33,652 bases of DNA from Betaproteobacteria bacterium (GCA_005883675.1 VBCM01000188.1:1-33652), one strand, 5' to 3'; counted from the stretch's first letter, positions 1 through 9,128 are shown. Made by a program: numbers and translations. The notes: generated by a model not told the origin, from the sequence alone.

Positions 1-60
1 GAGCGTCTTCCACGTGAGCAGCACGCCGAAGCCATACAGCAGCAGGCTGAAAGCCTCCAT
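1..60 (-). CDS. tctA: TctA, tripartite tricarboxylate transporter large permease (N-terminal fragment)
   Basis: Only the first 20 codons are inside the window. The ATG is at 58-60 on the minus strand and translation begins MEAFSLLLYGFGVLLTW, a hydrophobic amphipathic start that resembles TctA-family large membrane subunits. The call rests mainly on context: it lies 12 bases after the stop of tctB in a tctC-tctB-tctA order, the usual order of these operons. In the family TctA has about 500 residues and about 12 membrane helices and forms the transport channel with TctB. No clear ribosome binding site is visible in the 12-base gap, so translation may be coupled to tctB. The rest of the gene lies off the left edge. 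Confidence 0.75.
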   Translation of the reverse strand, partial: MEAFSLLLYGFGVLLTWKTL

Positions 61-72
61 GCGAGCGGCGGC

Positions 73-549
73 CTAGTGTCCGAAGAGCGCTTCGACCGGC
101 CCCTTCGGCATGATGACGTCGAAGGCGATCTCGAAGGTGACGAACATCAGGATGGCGAACACCAGCCCGGTGACGAGCGATTTCCACCAGGCGATGCGTC
201 CGACCCACGCCATGAAGCCGGCGATCAGGAGGAAGCTCGCGACATAGAGTCCGAGCCACTGCGTCAGGAGGCAGAACGCCAGCGTGGGGACGAACACTTG
301 CAGCACACGCGTGAATTGCTCGCGCGTGACGAACGTTTCACTCGGCTCCTTACGGGCGCTTGTTTCCTTCACCAGCCCATACAGGCAGGCGCCGGCGAGG
401 ATCAGCGCGAGATAGAAGGGGAAGTAGCCGGGCTGCGGCCCGGTCGCGTCCCAGGAAATGCCCGTGCGCCAGTTGTCGAAGCCGAGGAGCGCCGCCAGCG
501 CGAGCAGCGCGAGCGAGACGACGATGTCGACCGCGCGGTTGCTCGTCAC
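73..549 (-). CDS. tctB: TctB, tripartite tricarboxylate transporter small membrane subunit
   Basis: A 158-residue hydrophobic protein with four predicted membrane segments, roughly residues 7-25, 42-60, 87-120 (a pair) and 125-147, the normal size and topology of TctB. It begins VTSNRAVDIVVSLALL from a GTG at 549, two bases after the stop of tctC, so translational coupling is likely. The reading frame stays open further upstream on the minus strand, but that extension is a GC-rich shadow of tctC and lacks TctB character. TctB and TctA form the inner-membrane part of a sodium- or proton-driven carboxylate importer that takes substrate from the periplasmic binding protein TctC. The last residues (VEALFGH) stop 12 bases before tctA. 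Confidence 0.88.
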   Translation of the reverse strand: MTSNRAVDIVVSLALLALAALLGFDNWRTGISWDATGPQPGYFPFYLALILAGACLYGLVKETSARKEPSETFVTREQFTRVLQVFVPTLAFCLLTQWLGLYVASFLLIAGFMAWVGRIAWWKSLVTGLVFAILMFVTFEIAFDVIMPKGPVEALFGH

Positions 550-551
550 GC

Positions 552-1538
552 TTACTTCGCGACGAAGCCCGCCTCGGTCATCAAGCTTTTGTTCAGCGCC
601 TCGTCCTCCTGCAGGAACTTGAGCATGTCCTTGCCGCTGAGGAAGACGGGCTTCAGCGCCTGCTTCTCCATGTAGTCCCTGTACTCCGGCGTCTGCGTCA
701 GTTTCCTGAAGAGATCGACATAGAACGCGCTCTGGTCCGCAGTCACCTTTCCGGGCAGGAACAGGGCGCGCAGCATGAGGTACTGGACGTCGACCCCTTC
801 TTCCTTGCACGTCGGTATGTCGTGCCAGGACATGGTGTCCGTCACCTTGTTCTTGTACTGGATGCGCTCCTTGTCGAACACGCAAAGCGGCCGAACCTGC
901 CCGGCGCGCCACACCTCCAGGTTCTCGGACGGATTGTTCACGTTCGACTGCGTGTGGTTGCCGACGAGCTGCGTGGCCGCCTCGCCGCCCGACTTGTAGG
1001 GCAGGTAGGCGAACTTGGTGCCGGTCTTCTTCTCGAGGAACACGGTGAGCACATGGTCTTCGCGCTTGGAGCCCGTGCCGCCCATCTTGAACGGCGGGTT
1101 CGCCGCCTTGGCCGCATCGATGAACTCCTTGACCGTCTTATGGGGCAGCGTGGTGTTGTCCCACAGCACGAACTGGTCGAGCGCGATGACCGACACCGGC
1201 GTGAGCTCACGCCAGTCGAACGGGATCTTCGCCGAGAGCGGCAGCATGTAGATGAGCGAGTAGGCGATCAGCACCCTCTGGGGGTCGCCGGTGCTCGACT
1301 TCATGTACATCAGCGCCTCCGCGCCCGACGCGCCGCCCTTGAGCGAGACCACCATCGGCTGCTTCATCAGCTTGTTCTTCTGCACCGCCGCCTGCATCAT
1401 GCGCGCCATCTGATCGGAGGCGCCGCCCGCGCCGGCAGCGACGACGATTTCCACGGGCTTGGTCGGCTCCCAGGCATAAGCCGTGGCAGTGAACGCGACC
1501 GCGGCGAACGCGGGCGCAAAAAGACGAAACATGCTCAT
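552..1538 (-). CDS. tctC: TctC/Bug-family periplasmic solute-binding protein
   Basis: A 328-residue secreted binding protein of the tripartite tricarboxylate transporter (Bug) family. Residues 1-22 are a signal peptide with probable cleavage after AYA. The mature start (PTKPVEIVVAAGAGGASDQMAR) matches the family's N-terminal KPVxxVVpxxxGGxxD pattern, in which the Asp helps orient the ligand carboxylate. A strong Shine-Dalgarno GAGGAG lies at 1542-1550, next to the ATG at 1538; a second in-frame ATG at 1532 is possible. It follows the aminotransferase stop by 33 bases and precedes tctB by 2, so the four genes look co-transcribed. The ligand cannot be read from sequence. The linkage to a glyoxylate-using aminotransferase and a hydroxyacid dehydrogenase suggests a small carboxylate or hydroxyacid (inference). 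Confidence 0.9.
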   Translation of the reverse strand: MSMFRLFAPAFAAVAFTATAYAWEPTKPVEIVVAAGAGGASDQMARMMQAAVQKNKLMKQPMVVSLKGGASGAEALMYMKSSTGDPQRVLIAYSLIYMLPLSAKIPFDWRELTPVSVIALDQFVLWDNTTLPHKTVKEFIDAAKAANPPFKMGGTGSKREDHVLTVFLEKKTGTKFAYLPYKSGGEAATQLVGNHTQSNVNNPSENLEVWRAGQVRPLCVFDKERIQYKNKVTDTMSWHDIPTCKEEGVDVQYLMLRALFLPGKVTADQSAFYVDLFRKLTQTPEYRDYMEKQALKPVFLSGKDMLKFLQEDEALNKSLMTEAGFVAK

Positions 1539-1571
1539 CAGCTCCTCCTCGTTATCATTTACGGTGCGCTG

Positions 1572-2783
1572 TTAGGCGGCGCGCCGTGCCGGCGTCCGCG
1601 CGCACTCCGCAAGGTATTGCATCGCTGCCTGCACGCCCTCTTTTTTCATCGGCACGCCGGCCAATGCAAGGCCCATTTCGACGCCGGCGAGCGTGCCCAT
1701 CAGCATAAGGTCGTTGAAGTCGCCGAGATGGCCGATGCGGAACATCTTGCCGCCGAGCTTCGTAAGGCCGGTGCCAAGCGACAGGTCGAACGCATCGAGG
1801 ATCACCTTGCGCACGCGGTCGGCGTCATGGCCTGCCGGCATCAGCACGCCGGTGAGCGAGGCGGAGTACTCGCGCGCATCGAGCGCAAACACCTCGAGGC
1901 CCCAGGCGCGCACCGCGCGGCGCGTTGCTTCGGCGTGGCGCTGGTGGCGGGCGAACACCGCATCCAGGCCTTCCTCGTCGAGCAGCATTTTCAGCGCCTC
2001 GGCGAGGCCATAGAGCATGTTGGTCGCCGGGGTATACGGGAAGTAGCCGCTCCTGCCGTTGGCGATCATCTCGTCCCAGGCCCAGTAGCTACGCGGTAGG
2101 CGCGCCGACTTGGCGGCAGCGAGCGCCTTAGGCGAGATGCAGTTGAACGAGAGCCCCGGCGGCAGCATGAGCCCCTTCTGCGAGCCGGCGACGGTGACGT
2201 CGACGCCCCACTCGTCATGCCGATAGTCGATCGACGCGAGCGACGAGATGGTGTCCACCATGTAGAGCGCCGGGTGCGACGCGGCATCGATCGCGCGACG
2301 CACATCGGCGATGCGCGAGGTCACGCCCGTGGACGTTTCGTTGTGCACCACGCATACGGCCTTTATGCGCTTGTCGGCGTCGGCGCGCAGCCGCTGCTCG
2401 ATCGCTTCCGGATCGGCGCCGTGGCGCCAGTCAGCGGCGATGAATTCAACGTCGAGGCCGAGCTTGCCCGCCATCTTCTGCCACAGCGTGGCGAAATGAC
2501 CGGTCTCGTACATGAGCACGCGATCGGCCGGCGAGAGCGTATTGACCAGCGCCGCCTCCCAGGCGCCCGTGCCCGAGGCGGGATAGATGACCACCTCGGC
2601 GCGCGTGGTCTTGAATACGCGCTTCATGTCCGCGAGCGTCTTCTTGCCGAGCGCGCCGAACTCGGGACCGCGGTGGTCGATGGTCGGCAAATCGATCGCG
2701 CGCAGCACGCGATCGGGCACGTTCGTCGGCCCGGGGATCTGCAGGAAGTGACGGCCGGCGCGCCGGCTGGAACCTGAGGGCAT
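1572..2783 (-). CDS. sgaA: Class V PLP aminotransferase, serine/alanine-glyoxylate aminotransferase type
   Basis: A 403-residue fold-type I, class V aminotransferase. The start region FLQIPGPTNVPDRVLRAI is the hallmark of serine-glyoxylate and alanine-glyoxylate aminotransferases. The cofactor Asp is D177 (MVDTISS), and the PLP Schiff-base lysine is K203 in GSQKGLMLPPG. The family transfers the amino group of serine (or alanine) to glyoxylate, giving glycine and hydroxypyruvate (or pyruvate). It acts in the cytoplasm in photorespiration-like, serine-cycle or glycolate metabolism. It is the first gene of the run sgaA-tctC-tctB-tctA and diverges from an FAD/Fe-S dehydrogenase with only 24 bases between start codons. 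No ribosome binding site is present. A TAGAAT box ends 6 bases before the ATG, so the mRNA may be leaderless. The exact amino donor is uncertain. Confidence 0.9.
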   Translation of the reverse strand: MPSGSSRRAGRHFLQIPGPTNVPDRVLRAIDLPTIDHRGPEFGALGKKTLADMKRVFKTTRAEVVIYPASGTGAWEAALVNTLSPADRVLMYETGHFATLWQKMAGKLGLDVEFIAADWRHGADPEAIEQRLRADADKRIKAVCVVHNETSTGVTSRIADVRRAIDAASHPALYMVDTISSLASIDYRHDEWGVDVTVAGSQKGLMLPPGLSFNCISPKALAAAKSARLPRSYWAWDEMIANGRSGYFPYTPATNMLYGLAEALKMLLDEEGLDAVFARHQRHAEATRRAVRAWGLEVFALDAREYSASLTGVLMPAGHDADRVRKVILDAFDLSLGTGLTKLGGKMFRIGHLGDFNDLMLMGTLAGVEMGLALAGVPMKKEGVQAAMQYLAECARTPARRAA

Positions 2784-2807
2784 TGGGGTATTCTAACTGC
2801 GGCGCCG
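2784..2807. promoter_or_regulatory. Shared divergent promoter with symmetric -10 box (sgaA / FAD-Fe-S dehydrogenase)
   Basis: The whole intergenic region is 24 bases. The heptamer TATTCTA at 2789-2795 reads TATTCT on the plus strand (13 bases before the ATG at 2808) and TAGAAT on the minus strand (6 bases before the ATG at 2783). One symmetric element could therefore serve as the -10 box for both genes. Neither gene has a visible Shine-Dalgarno sequence here, fitting leaderless or very short-leader mRNAs. No convincing -35 is seen; it would lie inside the opposite coding region. This is a sequence-based inference without transcript data. Confidence 0.45.
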
Positions 2808-5624
2808 ATGAACGCTCCCTTGATTCCTGTCAAGTTCGCACGAGCAGATGGTTCCGCGCTCGCCGCGCGGCTGCGCAAGGAGCTCGACGCCGAGATCCTG
2901 TTCGACCGCGCGAGCCGCGGCCGCTATGCAACCGACGCTTCGATCTACCAGGTCGAGCCGCTCGGCATCGTCGTGCCGCGCACGGAGGAAGCGGCGCGTG
3001 CCGCGATTTCGATAGCGGCGGATGCAGGCGTGCCGCTGCTGCCGCGCGGCGCGGGCAGCTCGCAGTGCGGCCAGGCAGTCGGTGCGGCCCTCATGATCGA
3101 CCACACCAAGTACCTGCATCGTGTCCTGGAGGTCGATGGCGAGCGCGCGACCGTCCAGCCCGGCGTGGTGCTCGATCAGCTCAACGCGGCGCTGCGGCCC
3201 AAGGGGCTCTGGTTCCCGGTCGACGTCTCCACCAGCGCGCAGGCCACGATCGGCGGCATGGCAGGCAACAACTCCTGCGGCTCGCGCTCGATCGCCTACG
3301 GCAACATGGTGCACAACGTGCTCGCCATCGACGCCGTGACCGTCGCCGGCGATCGCTGGCGCTTCGGCCCGATCGACGGGCCGCAAGGGCCGAGCGCGTA
3401 TCAGGCATTCGTCGCCAAGCTGAAAGCGCTTTATGAGCGCGAAAGGGCGGAGATCGAGGCGCGCTTCCCGAAGCTGCTGCGCAAGGTGGCCGGCTACAAC
3501 CTCGACCATCTCGGAGAGCCGTACCGCAACGCGGCGCATCTCCTCGTCGGGTCCGAAGGCACGCTCGCGTACTCGGAGCGGCTGCATCTCAAGCTCTCGC
3601 GCATTCCGCCGCGGCGTGCGCTCGGCGTGTGCCATTTCGCGAAGTTCCACACGGCGATGGATCTCACGCAGCACATCGTGAAGCTCGCTCCGAGCGCGGT
3701 GGAGCTCGTCGATCGCACGATGATCGAGCTCGCGCGCGGCATCGCCGCTTTCCGCAAGACGGTGGATGCCTTCATCCGCGGCGAGCCCGACGCCATCCTG
3801 CTGGTGGAGTTCGCGGGCGAAGAGGACCCGCTGCCAAAGCTCAAGCAGCTCGGCGCGCTGCTGGCAGATCTCGGCTTGCCCGGCAGCGTGGTGGAGGTGC
3901 CCGATGCGCGCGCGCAGCGCGACATCTGGGAAGTACGCAAGGCCGGGCTCAACATCATGATGTCGATGAAAGGCGACGGCAAGCCGATCTCCTTCATCGA
4001 GGATTGTGCAGTGCCGCTCGAGCACCTCGCCGAATACACCGATCGCCTGACGCGCGTCTTCGAAAGGCACGGTACCCGCGGCACGTGGTACGCGCACGCG
4101 TCGGTCGGCACGCTGCACGTACGGCCGATCCTCGACATGCGGCGCGACGGCGCGGCCAAGATGCGTGCCATCGCCGAAGAAGCTTGCGCCATGGTGAAGC
4201 AGTACAAGGGCGCCTATTCCGGCGAGCACGGCGATGGCCTGGTGCGCTCGGAGTGGATCGCGCCGTTCTTCGGCCCGCGCCTGACCGGAGCGCTTGCCGA
4301 GATCAAGTCCTGGCTCGACCCGCGCGGGCTCATGAACCCGGGGAAGATCGTCGACCCGCCGCGCATGGACGACGCCTCGCTCTTTCGCTACAAGCCGGGC
4401 TATCGCGCCGACGTGCCGGCGAGCGTGCTCGACTGGAGCGAATGGGGCGGCTTCGACAAGGCGGTGGAGATGTGCAACAACAATGGCCACTGCCGCAAGT
4501 TCGACGCCGGGGCGATGTGCCCGTCGTATCGCGCGACGCGCGACGAGATCCACCTCACGCGCGGCCGCGCCAACACGCTGCGCCTCGCGCTGTCGGGCCA
4601 GCTCGGCGCCGAGGGCGACGAGGCGGTCAAGGCGGCGCTCGATCTGTGCGTCTCGTGCAAGGGCTGCAAGCGCGAATGCCCGACCGGCGTGGACATGGCG
4701 CGCATGAAGATCGAGTTTCTCGCCCATTACAACGCGAGCCGCGGCCATAGTGCGCGCGATCGGGCGATCGGGTTCCTGCCGCGCTACGCGCCGCTCGCGG
4801 CGCGCATGGCGCCACTCGCGAATCTCGCCACCGCGCTGCTCAAGCGCCCATTGCGCTTCGCGCGCCGTCCGTTGCCGCGCTGGCGAGCCGACTACTTCCG
4901 TGCTACGGGCGTGGCCGACGGCGACGTCGTGCTCTTCGTCGACACCTTTAACCGCTACTTCGAGCCCGAGAATGCGAGGGCGGCCCATGCCGTGTTGGAG
5001 GCGGCGGGCTACCGCGTGCAGATCCCGCACGGCGTGTGCTGCGGGCGCACCTTCCTATCGGTCGGTATGGTCGATGAAGCACGCCACGAGGCGCAGCGCC
5101 TGCTGGAGACGCTGCGGCCGGCGCTCGCGCGCGGTGCGTCCATCGTCGGGCTGGAGCCGTCATGCCTTTACTCGCTGCGCGATGAGTACACCGTGCTGGT
5201 CAAAGGGGCGGAAGCGCTAGCCGAGCGCGCCTTCCTGTTCGAGGAATTCCTCGCCCAGCGGCCCGGGCGGCTGCGCTTCCAGGAAATGAAGCACGATGTG
5301 CTGCTGCACGGCCATTGCCATCAGAAGGCGTTCGATGCCATGCCGGCGTTAGAGCAGGTGCTCGGCATGGTGCCGGGGCTCAAGGTGCGCACGATCGAGA
5401 CGAGCTGCTGCGGCATGGCCGGTAGCTTCGGCTACGAAGCCGAGCATGCCGACCTCTCCATGAAGATGGCGGAGATGACGCTGTTGCCCGCGATCCGCAA
5501 TGCGCCCGAGGCCATGCTGGTCGCGGACGGCACGAGCTGCCGGCATCAGATACTGGACGGCATCGGCCGCAAGCCGCTGCACGTCGCGCGGGTACTCGAG
5601 GCGGCGCTCAGCGGCCGGGTTTAA
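2808..5624 (+). CDS. FAD-binding and (Fe-S)-binding D-2-hydroxyacid dehydrogenase (GlcD-GlcF-like fusion)
   Basis: A 938-residue fusion of an FAD-linked oxidase and an iron-sulfur/CCG-domain protein. The N-terminal FAD_binding_4 (PCMH-type) half has [14 protein letters not shown] at about 80-92 and [10 protein letters not shown] at about 152-161. It is followed by the FAD-oxidase C-terminal cap containing HVRPILDMR and SGEHGDG. Around residue 556 a Cys-rich stretch (CNNNGHCRK...MCPSYRAT) and then [12 protein letters not shown] at about 614-625 supply Fe-S ligands. Two CCG-type cysteine motifs follow near 744 (CCGRTF) and 867 ([12 protein letters not shown]). This architecture is shared with YdiJ-type D-2-hydroxyglutarate dehydrogenases and with D-lactate/glycolate dehydrogenases, which pass electrons to the respiratory chain. 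Its divergence from a glyoxylate aminotransferase favours a glycolate-like or other 2-hydroxyacid substrate, but this is inferred. Its TAA stop overlaps the lgt stop by 4 bases. Confidence 0.88.
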   Translation: MNAPLIPVKFARADGSALAARLRKELDAEILFDRASRGRYATDASIYQVEPLGIVVPRTEEAARAAISIAADAGVPLLPRGAGSSQCGQAVGAALMIDHTKYLHRVLEVDGERATVQPGVVLDQLNAALRPKGLWFPVDVSTSAQATIGGMAGNNSCGSRSIAYGNMVHNVLAIDAVTVAGDRWRFGPIDGPQGPSAYQAFVAKLKALYERERAEIEARFPKLLRKVAGYNLDHLGEPYRNAAHLLVGSEGTLAYSERLHLKLSRIPPRRALGVCHFAKFHTAMDLTQHIVKLAPSAVELVDRTMIELARGIAAFRKTVDAFIRGEPDAILLVEFAGEEDPLPKLKQLGALLADLGLPGSVVEVPDARAQRDIWEVRKAGLNIMMSMKGDGKPISFIEDCAVPLEHLAEYTDRLTRVFERHGTRGTWYAHASVGTLHVRPILDMRRDGAAKMRAIAEEACAMVKQYKGAYSGEHGDGLVRSEWIAPFFGPRLTGALAEIKSWLDPRGLMNPGKIVDPPRMDDASLFRYKPGYRADVPASVLDWSEWGGFDKAVEMCNNNGHCRKFDAGAMCPSYRATRDEIHLTRGRANTLRLALSGQLGAEGDEAVKAALDLCVSCKGCKRECPTGVDMARMKIEFLAHYNASRGHSARDRAIGFLPRYAPLAARMAPLANLATALLKRPLRFARRPLPRWRADYFRATGVADGDVVLFVDTFNRYFEPENARAAHAVLEAAGYRVQIPHGVCCGRTFLSVGMVDEARHEAQRLLETLRPALARGASIVGLEPSCLYSLRDEYTVLVKGAEALAERAFLFEEFLAQRPGRLRFQEMKHDVLLHGHCHQKAFDAMPALEQVLGMVPGLKVRTIETSCCGMAGSFGYEAEHADLSMKMAEMTLLPAIRNAPEAMLVADGTSCRHQILDGIGRKPLHVARVLEAALSGRV

Positions 5625-6391
5625 CGCCGACTCCATGCGAGTAGCGCGATGCCGCCGGCGATCATCGGCAGGCAAAGCCACTGGCCCATCGTCAGGCCGA
5701 GCGCGAGATAGCCGAGAAACGCGTCCGGCTCGCGCGCGAACTCGGCGATGAAGCGCAGCACGCCGTAGCCGATGAGAAAGAGCGCCGACACCTGGCCCCG
5801 TGGCCGGGGCTTGGATGAAAACCACCACAGGAGGGCGAAGAGCATCAGCCCTTCGAGCGCAAACTGGTAGAGCTGCGACGGGTGGCGTGGGGCGTCCCCC
5901 GCGTTGCGGAACACCATGCCCCAGGGCAGGTCTGTGACCCGGCCCCACAGCTCGCCGTTGATGAAGTTGCCCAGGCGCCCGGCGGCAAGCCCGAGTGGCG
6001 CGAGCGGCGCGACGAAGTCCATGAGGCGCAGGTAATCAACGTGGTGGCGCCTCGCAGCGAACACCATGGCGAGCATGACGCCGAGCAGTCCGCCGTGAAA
6101 CGACATGCCGCCCTGCCAGACGGCGAGGATCTCCAGCGGATGCGCGGCGTAGTGACCCGACTTGTAGAAGAGCACGTAGCCGAGACGGCCGCCCAGTATC
6201 ACGCCGAGCACCGCGAGGAACAGCAGATCGTCGAACTGCGCGCGGTTGATGGGCGCCCTGCCCCTGTCGATCCGGCGCACGCCCAGTCCCCAGCCGGCGG
6301 CGAAGCCCGCGAGGTACATGAGCCCATACCAGCGCACGGCAAGCGGGCCGATGGAGAAGGCGACCGGATCGATGTCGGGATGAACCAGCAT
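5621..6391 (-). CDS. lgt: Prolipoprotein diacylglyceryl transferase
   Basis: A 256-residue integral inner-membrane enzyme with about seven membrane helices. It transfers diacylglycerol from phosphatidylglycerol to the lipobox cysteine of prolipoproteins, the first step of lipoprotein maturation. The family signature is intact at residues 138-150 ([13 protein letters not shown], including the essential Arg139). The conserved HGG histidine is H99, and a C-terminal [16 protein letters not shown] supplies the second conserved arginine region. The frame is open 28 codons further upstream, but [23 protein letters not shown] is the normal Lgt start. At least three clients are encoded nearby or suggested here (LivK at 11518 and LptM at 32031 have lipoboxes). 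It diverges from ilvD across 59 bases and converges on the dehydrogenase with a 4-base stop overlap (TTAA). Confidence 0.96.
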   Translation of the reverse strand: MLVHPDIDPVAFSIGPLAVRWYGLMYLAGFAAGWGLGVRRIDRGRAPINRAQFDDLLFLAVLGVILGGRLGYVLFYKSGHYAAHPLEILAVWQGGMSFHGGLLGVMLAMVFAARRHHVDYLRLMDFVAPLAPLGLAAGRLGNFINGELWGRVTDLPWGMVFRNAGDAPRHPSQLYQFALEGLMLFALLWWFSSKPRPRGQVSALFLIGYGVLRFIAEFAREPDAFLGYLALGLTMGQWLCLPMIAGGIALLAWSRR

Positions 6392-6450
6392 TTGCGCGGC
6401 GCTATCGTACCGTCGCGTTGCGGCAAAATGGCGCGCTCGAGGAGAAACGC

Positions 6451-8136
6451 ATGGCGACGTACAACCGCCGTTCAAAGCTGATCACCCAGGGCGTGGCGCG
6501 CTCGCCCAACCGCGCGATGCTGCGCGCGGTCGGCTTCGGCGACGCGGACTTCGAGAAGCCGATCATCGGCGTGGCCAACGGCTACTCGACGATGAACCCC
6601 TGCAACGCCGGCATCCAGGCGCTGGTCGATCGCGCCATGGCGGCCCTCGAGCAGGCGGGCGTGAAACCGCAGGTGTTCGGCTTCCCGACGGTCACCGACG
6701 GCATCGGCATGGGCACCGAGGGCATGAAGTACTCGCTCGTGTCGCGAGAAGTGATCGCCGATTCCATCGAAACGGCGGTCAACGGGCAGCTCATGGACGG
6801 CGTGCTGTGCGCGGGCGGCTGCGACAAGAACATGCCGGGCTCGATGATGGCCATGGCGCGCATCAATGTGCCGGGCATCTTCGTTTACGCCGGCACGATC
6901 AGGCCGGGATTCTGGAAGGGACAGAAGCTCACCATCGTCAGTCCGTTCGAGGCGGTGGGCGCGTTCACCGCGGGCAAGATGTCGCGCGAGGACTTCGAGG
7001 GCATCGAGAAGAACGCCTGTCCGAGCGTCGGCGCCTGCGGCGGCCAGTACACCGCCAATACCATGAGCTCCTCCTTCGAGGCGCTCGGCATGAGCCTGCT
7101 GGGCTCATCGCAGCTCGCCGCGCCCGATACGGCGAAGGCCGATTCGGCGGCCGAGTCCGCGCGCGTGCTGGTCGAAGCGGTGAAGAACGATCTCAAGCCG
7201 CGCGACATCATCACCCGCAAGTCGATCGAGAACGCGATCGCGCTCGTCATGGCGACCGGCGGCTCGACCAACGCCGTGCTGCACTATCTCGCGATCGCTT
7301 CGGCCGCCGGGGTCAAGTGGGCGATCGACGACTTCGAGCGCGTGCGGCGCCGAGTGCCGCTCGTGTGCAATCTCAAGCCTTTCGGGCCTTACGTCGCGAC
7401 CGACTTCCACGCGGCGGGCGGCGTGCCGCAGGTGATGAAGATGCTGCTGGAGGCCGGCCTCGTGCATGGCGAGTGCATGACCATCACCGGAAGAACGCTC
7501 GCCGATGAGCTGCAGGACGTGCCGGTGAAGCCGCGCGCCGACCAGGACGTGATCCGCCCACTCGACAAGCCGCTGCATCCGCAGGGCCACCTCGCGATCC
7601 TCAAGGGCAATCTCGCGACCGAGGGTTGCGTCGCGAAGATCGCCGGGCTGAAGAGCACGTCGATTACCGGGCCCGCTCGCGTCTTCGACTCCGAAAACGA
7701 CTGCATGAAGGCAATCCTCGCCAAGCGCATCAGGCCGGGCGACGTCATCGTCATCCGCTACGAAGGGCCGAAAGGCGGGCCGGGCATGCAGGAGATGCTT
7801 GCGCCCACCTCGGCGCTGATCGGCCAGGGGCTCGGCGAATCGGTGGGCTTGCTAACCGACGGGCGCTTCTCCGGCGGCACTTGGGGCATGGTCGTGGGCC
7901 ATGTGGCGCCGGAAGCTTACGTCGGGGGCAACATTGCCCTCGTCAAAGAGGGCGACACGATCACTATCGATGCGAAGAAGCGCCTCGTGCAGCTCAACAT
8001 TCCCGCGCGGGAGCTCGCTGCGCGGCGCAAGAAATGGAAGCCGCCCAAGCCGCGCTATGCGCGCGGCCTGCTGGCGAAGTACATGAAGCTTGTCTCGACC
8101 GCGTCGCGCGGCGCGATCACCGACTCAGAAGCTTGA
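6451..8136 (+). CDS. ilvD: Dihydroxy-acid dehydratase
   Basis: A 561-residue cytoplasmic Fe-S enzyme of isoleucine, valine and pantothenate synthesis. It dehydrates 2,3-dihydroxy-3-methylbutanoate and 2,3-dihydroxy-3-methylpentanoate to the 2-keto acids. Three cluster cysteines are visible: C51 (MNPCNAG), C124 (GGCDKNMPG, the family signature) and C196 ([18 protein letters not shown]). The length and the three-Cys pattern fit the shorter, oxygen-tolerant [2Fe-2S] type more than the long [4Fe-4S] E. coli type (inference). The C-terminal [15 protein letters not shown] motif is present. The ATG at 6451 was chosen because GAGGAGAA at 6439-6446 is a strong, well-spaced ribosome binding site and MATYNRRSK is a usual start. 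It overlaps the convergent DUF924 gene by 12 bases. The genes around it are not for branched-chain synthesis, but the Liv-type importer lies 3.4 kb downstream. Confidence 0.96.
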   Translation: MATYNRRSKLITQGVARSPNRAMLRAVGFGDADFEKPIIGVANGYSTMNPCNAGIQALVDRAMAALEQAGVKPQVFGFPTVTDGIGMGTEGMKYSLVSREVIADSIETAVNGQLMDGVLCAGGCDKNMPGSMMAMARINVPGIFVYAGTIRPGFWKGQKLTIVSPFEAVGAFTAGKMSREDFEGIEKNACPSVGACGGQYTANTMSSSFEALGMSLLGSSQLAAPDTAKADSAAESARVLVEAVKNDLKPRDIITRKSIENAIALVMATGGSTNAVLHYLAIASAAGVKWAIDDFERVRRRVPLVCNLKPFGPYVATDFHAAGGVPQVMKMLLEAGLVHGECMTITGRTLADELQDVPVKPRADQDVIRPLDKPLHPQGHLAILKGNLATEGCVAKIAGLKSTSITGPARVFDSENDCMKAILAKRIRPGDVIVIRYEGPKGGPGMQEMLAPTSALIGQGLGESVGLLTDGRFSGGTWGMVVGHVAPEAYVGGNIALVKEGDTITIDAKKRLVQLNIPARELAARRKKWKPPKPRYARGLLAKYMKLVSTASRGAITDSEA

Positions 8137-8694
8137 GCCGGGTTGATTAAGGAATTCGAGCTCCTCGGGCGTGCTGAGGCGCCCGAGGATCGCGTTGCGG
8201 TGTGGAAAGCGGCCGTAGCGCCGGATGATGTCCCGGTGCGCGAGCGCATAGCGGAGCGCATCATCGGTCTCGGGAAAGGCGGCAAGCGGCTGGCAAAGCT
8301 CGCAGGCGCGCTCCTGGTCTTCGAGCCGTTCGCTATGCTCGAAGGGCAGGTACACGAACAGCCGCTCCACCGGCAACAACGCCCGGTCGTAGGCAAGGAA
8401 GACCGCGTGCCGCGCCGCTTCCAGCGCGAGCGCGTCACTGGCGAAGGCCCGCGCCGTGCCGCGAAACATGTTGCGGGGAAACTGGTCGAGCATCAGGATG
8501 CGCGCCAGGCAGGCGCGCGGGCTGTCCATCCATTGGTGCTCGGCGCTGAGCTTTTCGTATAGGTTCAGGAAGCGCGCCGCTACCTCGGCATCGAACGCCG
8601 GATCTTTCTCGAACCAGCGCTTGTGGCGCTTGCCGTAATCGGCGCCTTGGCCGAACCAGAAGGCAAGCACATCGTCGGGCCGCTGGTCTGTCAC
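8125..8694 (-). CDS. DUF924 family protein
   Basis: A protein of 189 residues that belongs to the DUF924 family, common in proteobacteria and also found in eukaryotes. Typical motifs are VLAFWFG (residues 9-15), [29 protein letters not shown] and YLPFEHSE. The fold is described as an all-helical TPR-like bundle, but no biochemical function is established to my knowledge. The GTG at 8694 was chosen because it precedes the conserved start ([15 protein letters not shown]). The frame stays open upstream, but that extension runs into the divergent gene. A TAACAT box ends 8 bases before the GTG and there is no Shine-Dalgarno, so a leaderless or near-leaderless mRNA is possible. It converges on ilvD with a 12-base overlap. 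Confidence 0.85.
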   Translation of the reverse strand: MTDQRPDDVLAFWFGQGADYGKRHKRWFEKDPAFDAEVAARFLNLYEKLSAEHQWMDSPRACLARILMLDQFPRNMFRGTARAFASDALALEAARHAVFLAYDRALLPVERLFVYLPFEHSERLEDQERACELCQPLAAFPETDDALRYALAHRDIIRRYGRFPHRNAILGRLSTPEELEFLNQPGSSF

Positions 8695-8722
8695 TTTTAC
8701 AAATGTTAAGCTGATCACCAGG
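8695..8722. promoter_or_regulatory. Divergent intergenic region DUF924 / PA2779-family gene
   Basis: Only 28 bases separate the two start codons. On the minus strand TAACAT (8708-8703) ends 8 bases before the DUF924 GTG and is a plausible -10 box. The same bases read ATGTTAAG on the plus strand, a weaker match upstream of the ATG at 8723. CAGG at 8719-8722 abuts the ATG, too close to be a typical ribosome binding site. No -35 consensus is convincing on either strand. Confidence 0.3.
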
Positions 8723-9082
8723 ATGCGTCGCCTCATCGCCGGTTTGCTCGTGATCTGCATCGCCATGCCGTTGCCCGCGCAGGCCGCCATGGTTGCCACG
8801 GACGCTGCCCTCGCCGGCGTGCAGCGTGCCCAAGTGGAGCGCCTGCTCGAGCGCGCCGATGTGCAGGCGCGGCTCGAAACGTACGGCGTGCAGCCGGCGG
8901 AGATTAAGGCGCGGGTCGCCGCATTGAGCGACCACGAGGCGGCCGCGCTCGCCGCGAGAATCGACGGCCTGCCGGCGGGCGGCGATATCATCGGCGCGGT
9001 GGTGCTCGTCTTCATCATCCTGCTCATTACCGACATCCTGGGCTTCACGAAGATATTTCCGTTCACGCGTCCCGTGCGCTGA
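8723..9082 (+). CDS. PA2779 family small envelope protein
   Basis: A 119-residue protein with a Sec signal peptide (residues 1-21, LPAQA before the cleavage site), a soluble helical middle rich in Ala, Glu and Arg (VERLLERADVQARLETYGV) and one C-terminal membrane helix (about 88-107). This matches PA2779-family proteins, named after a Pseudomonas aeruginosa protein of unknown function that usually lies beside a C39-like peptidase gene. No such peptidase gene is present here; the downstream gene is a YyaL-type protein. The layout suggests a periplasmic domain tethered to the inner membrane, with only a few residues (TKIFPFTRPVR) after the helix. It is followed by a strong terminator, so it is probably monocistronic. 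Function unknown. Confidence 0.75.
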   Translation: MRRLIAGLLVICIAMPLPAQAAMVATDAALAGVQRAQVERLLERADVQARLETYGVQPAEIKARVAALSDHEAAALAARIDGLPAGGDIIGAVVLVFIILLITDILGFTKIFPFTRPVR

Positions 9083-9102
9083 GCGCCGCGGCCGACCGCC
9101 AG

Positions 9103-9128
9103 CCCCCGCGCAGGCGGGGGTTTTGCTT
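9103..9128 (+). terminator. Rho-independent terminator after the PA2779-family gene
   Basis: A perfect 7-bp GC stem, CCCCCGC (9103-9109) with GCGGGGG (9114-9120), a 4-base GCAG loop, and then TTTTGCTTT. It lies 20 bases after the stop codon and 12 bases before the next start. Confidence 0.85.

Noticed and set aside
550-912. An N-terminal extension of tctB by about 120 codons
   Set aside because: The extra part lies entirely inside tctC and is Arg/Gly/His-rich; TctB proteins begin at the GTG chosen.
360-2099. A 579-codon plus-strand frame across tctC and the aminotransferase
   Set aside because: Shadow of two well-supported minus-strand genes; it crosses their boundary and shows no family motif.
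2793-5030. A 745-codon open frame on the minus strand opposite the FAD/Fe-S dehydrogenase
   Set aside because: Composition is Arg/His/Ala/Asp-rich and repetitive, as expected for a reverse frame of a GC-rich gene. It has no domain, while the plus-strand frame has clear family motifs throughout.
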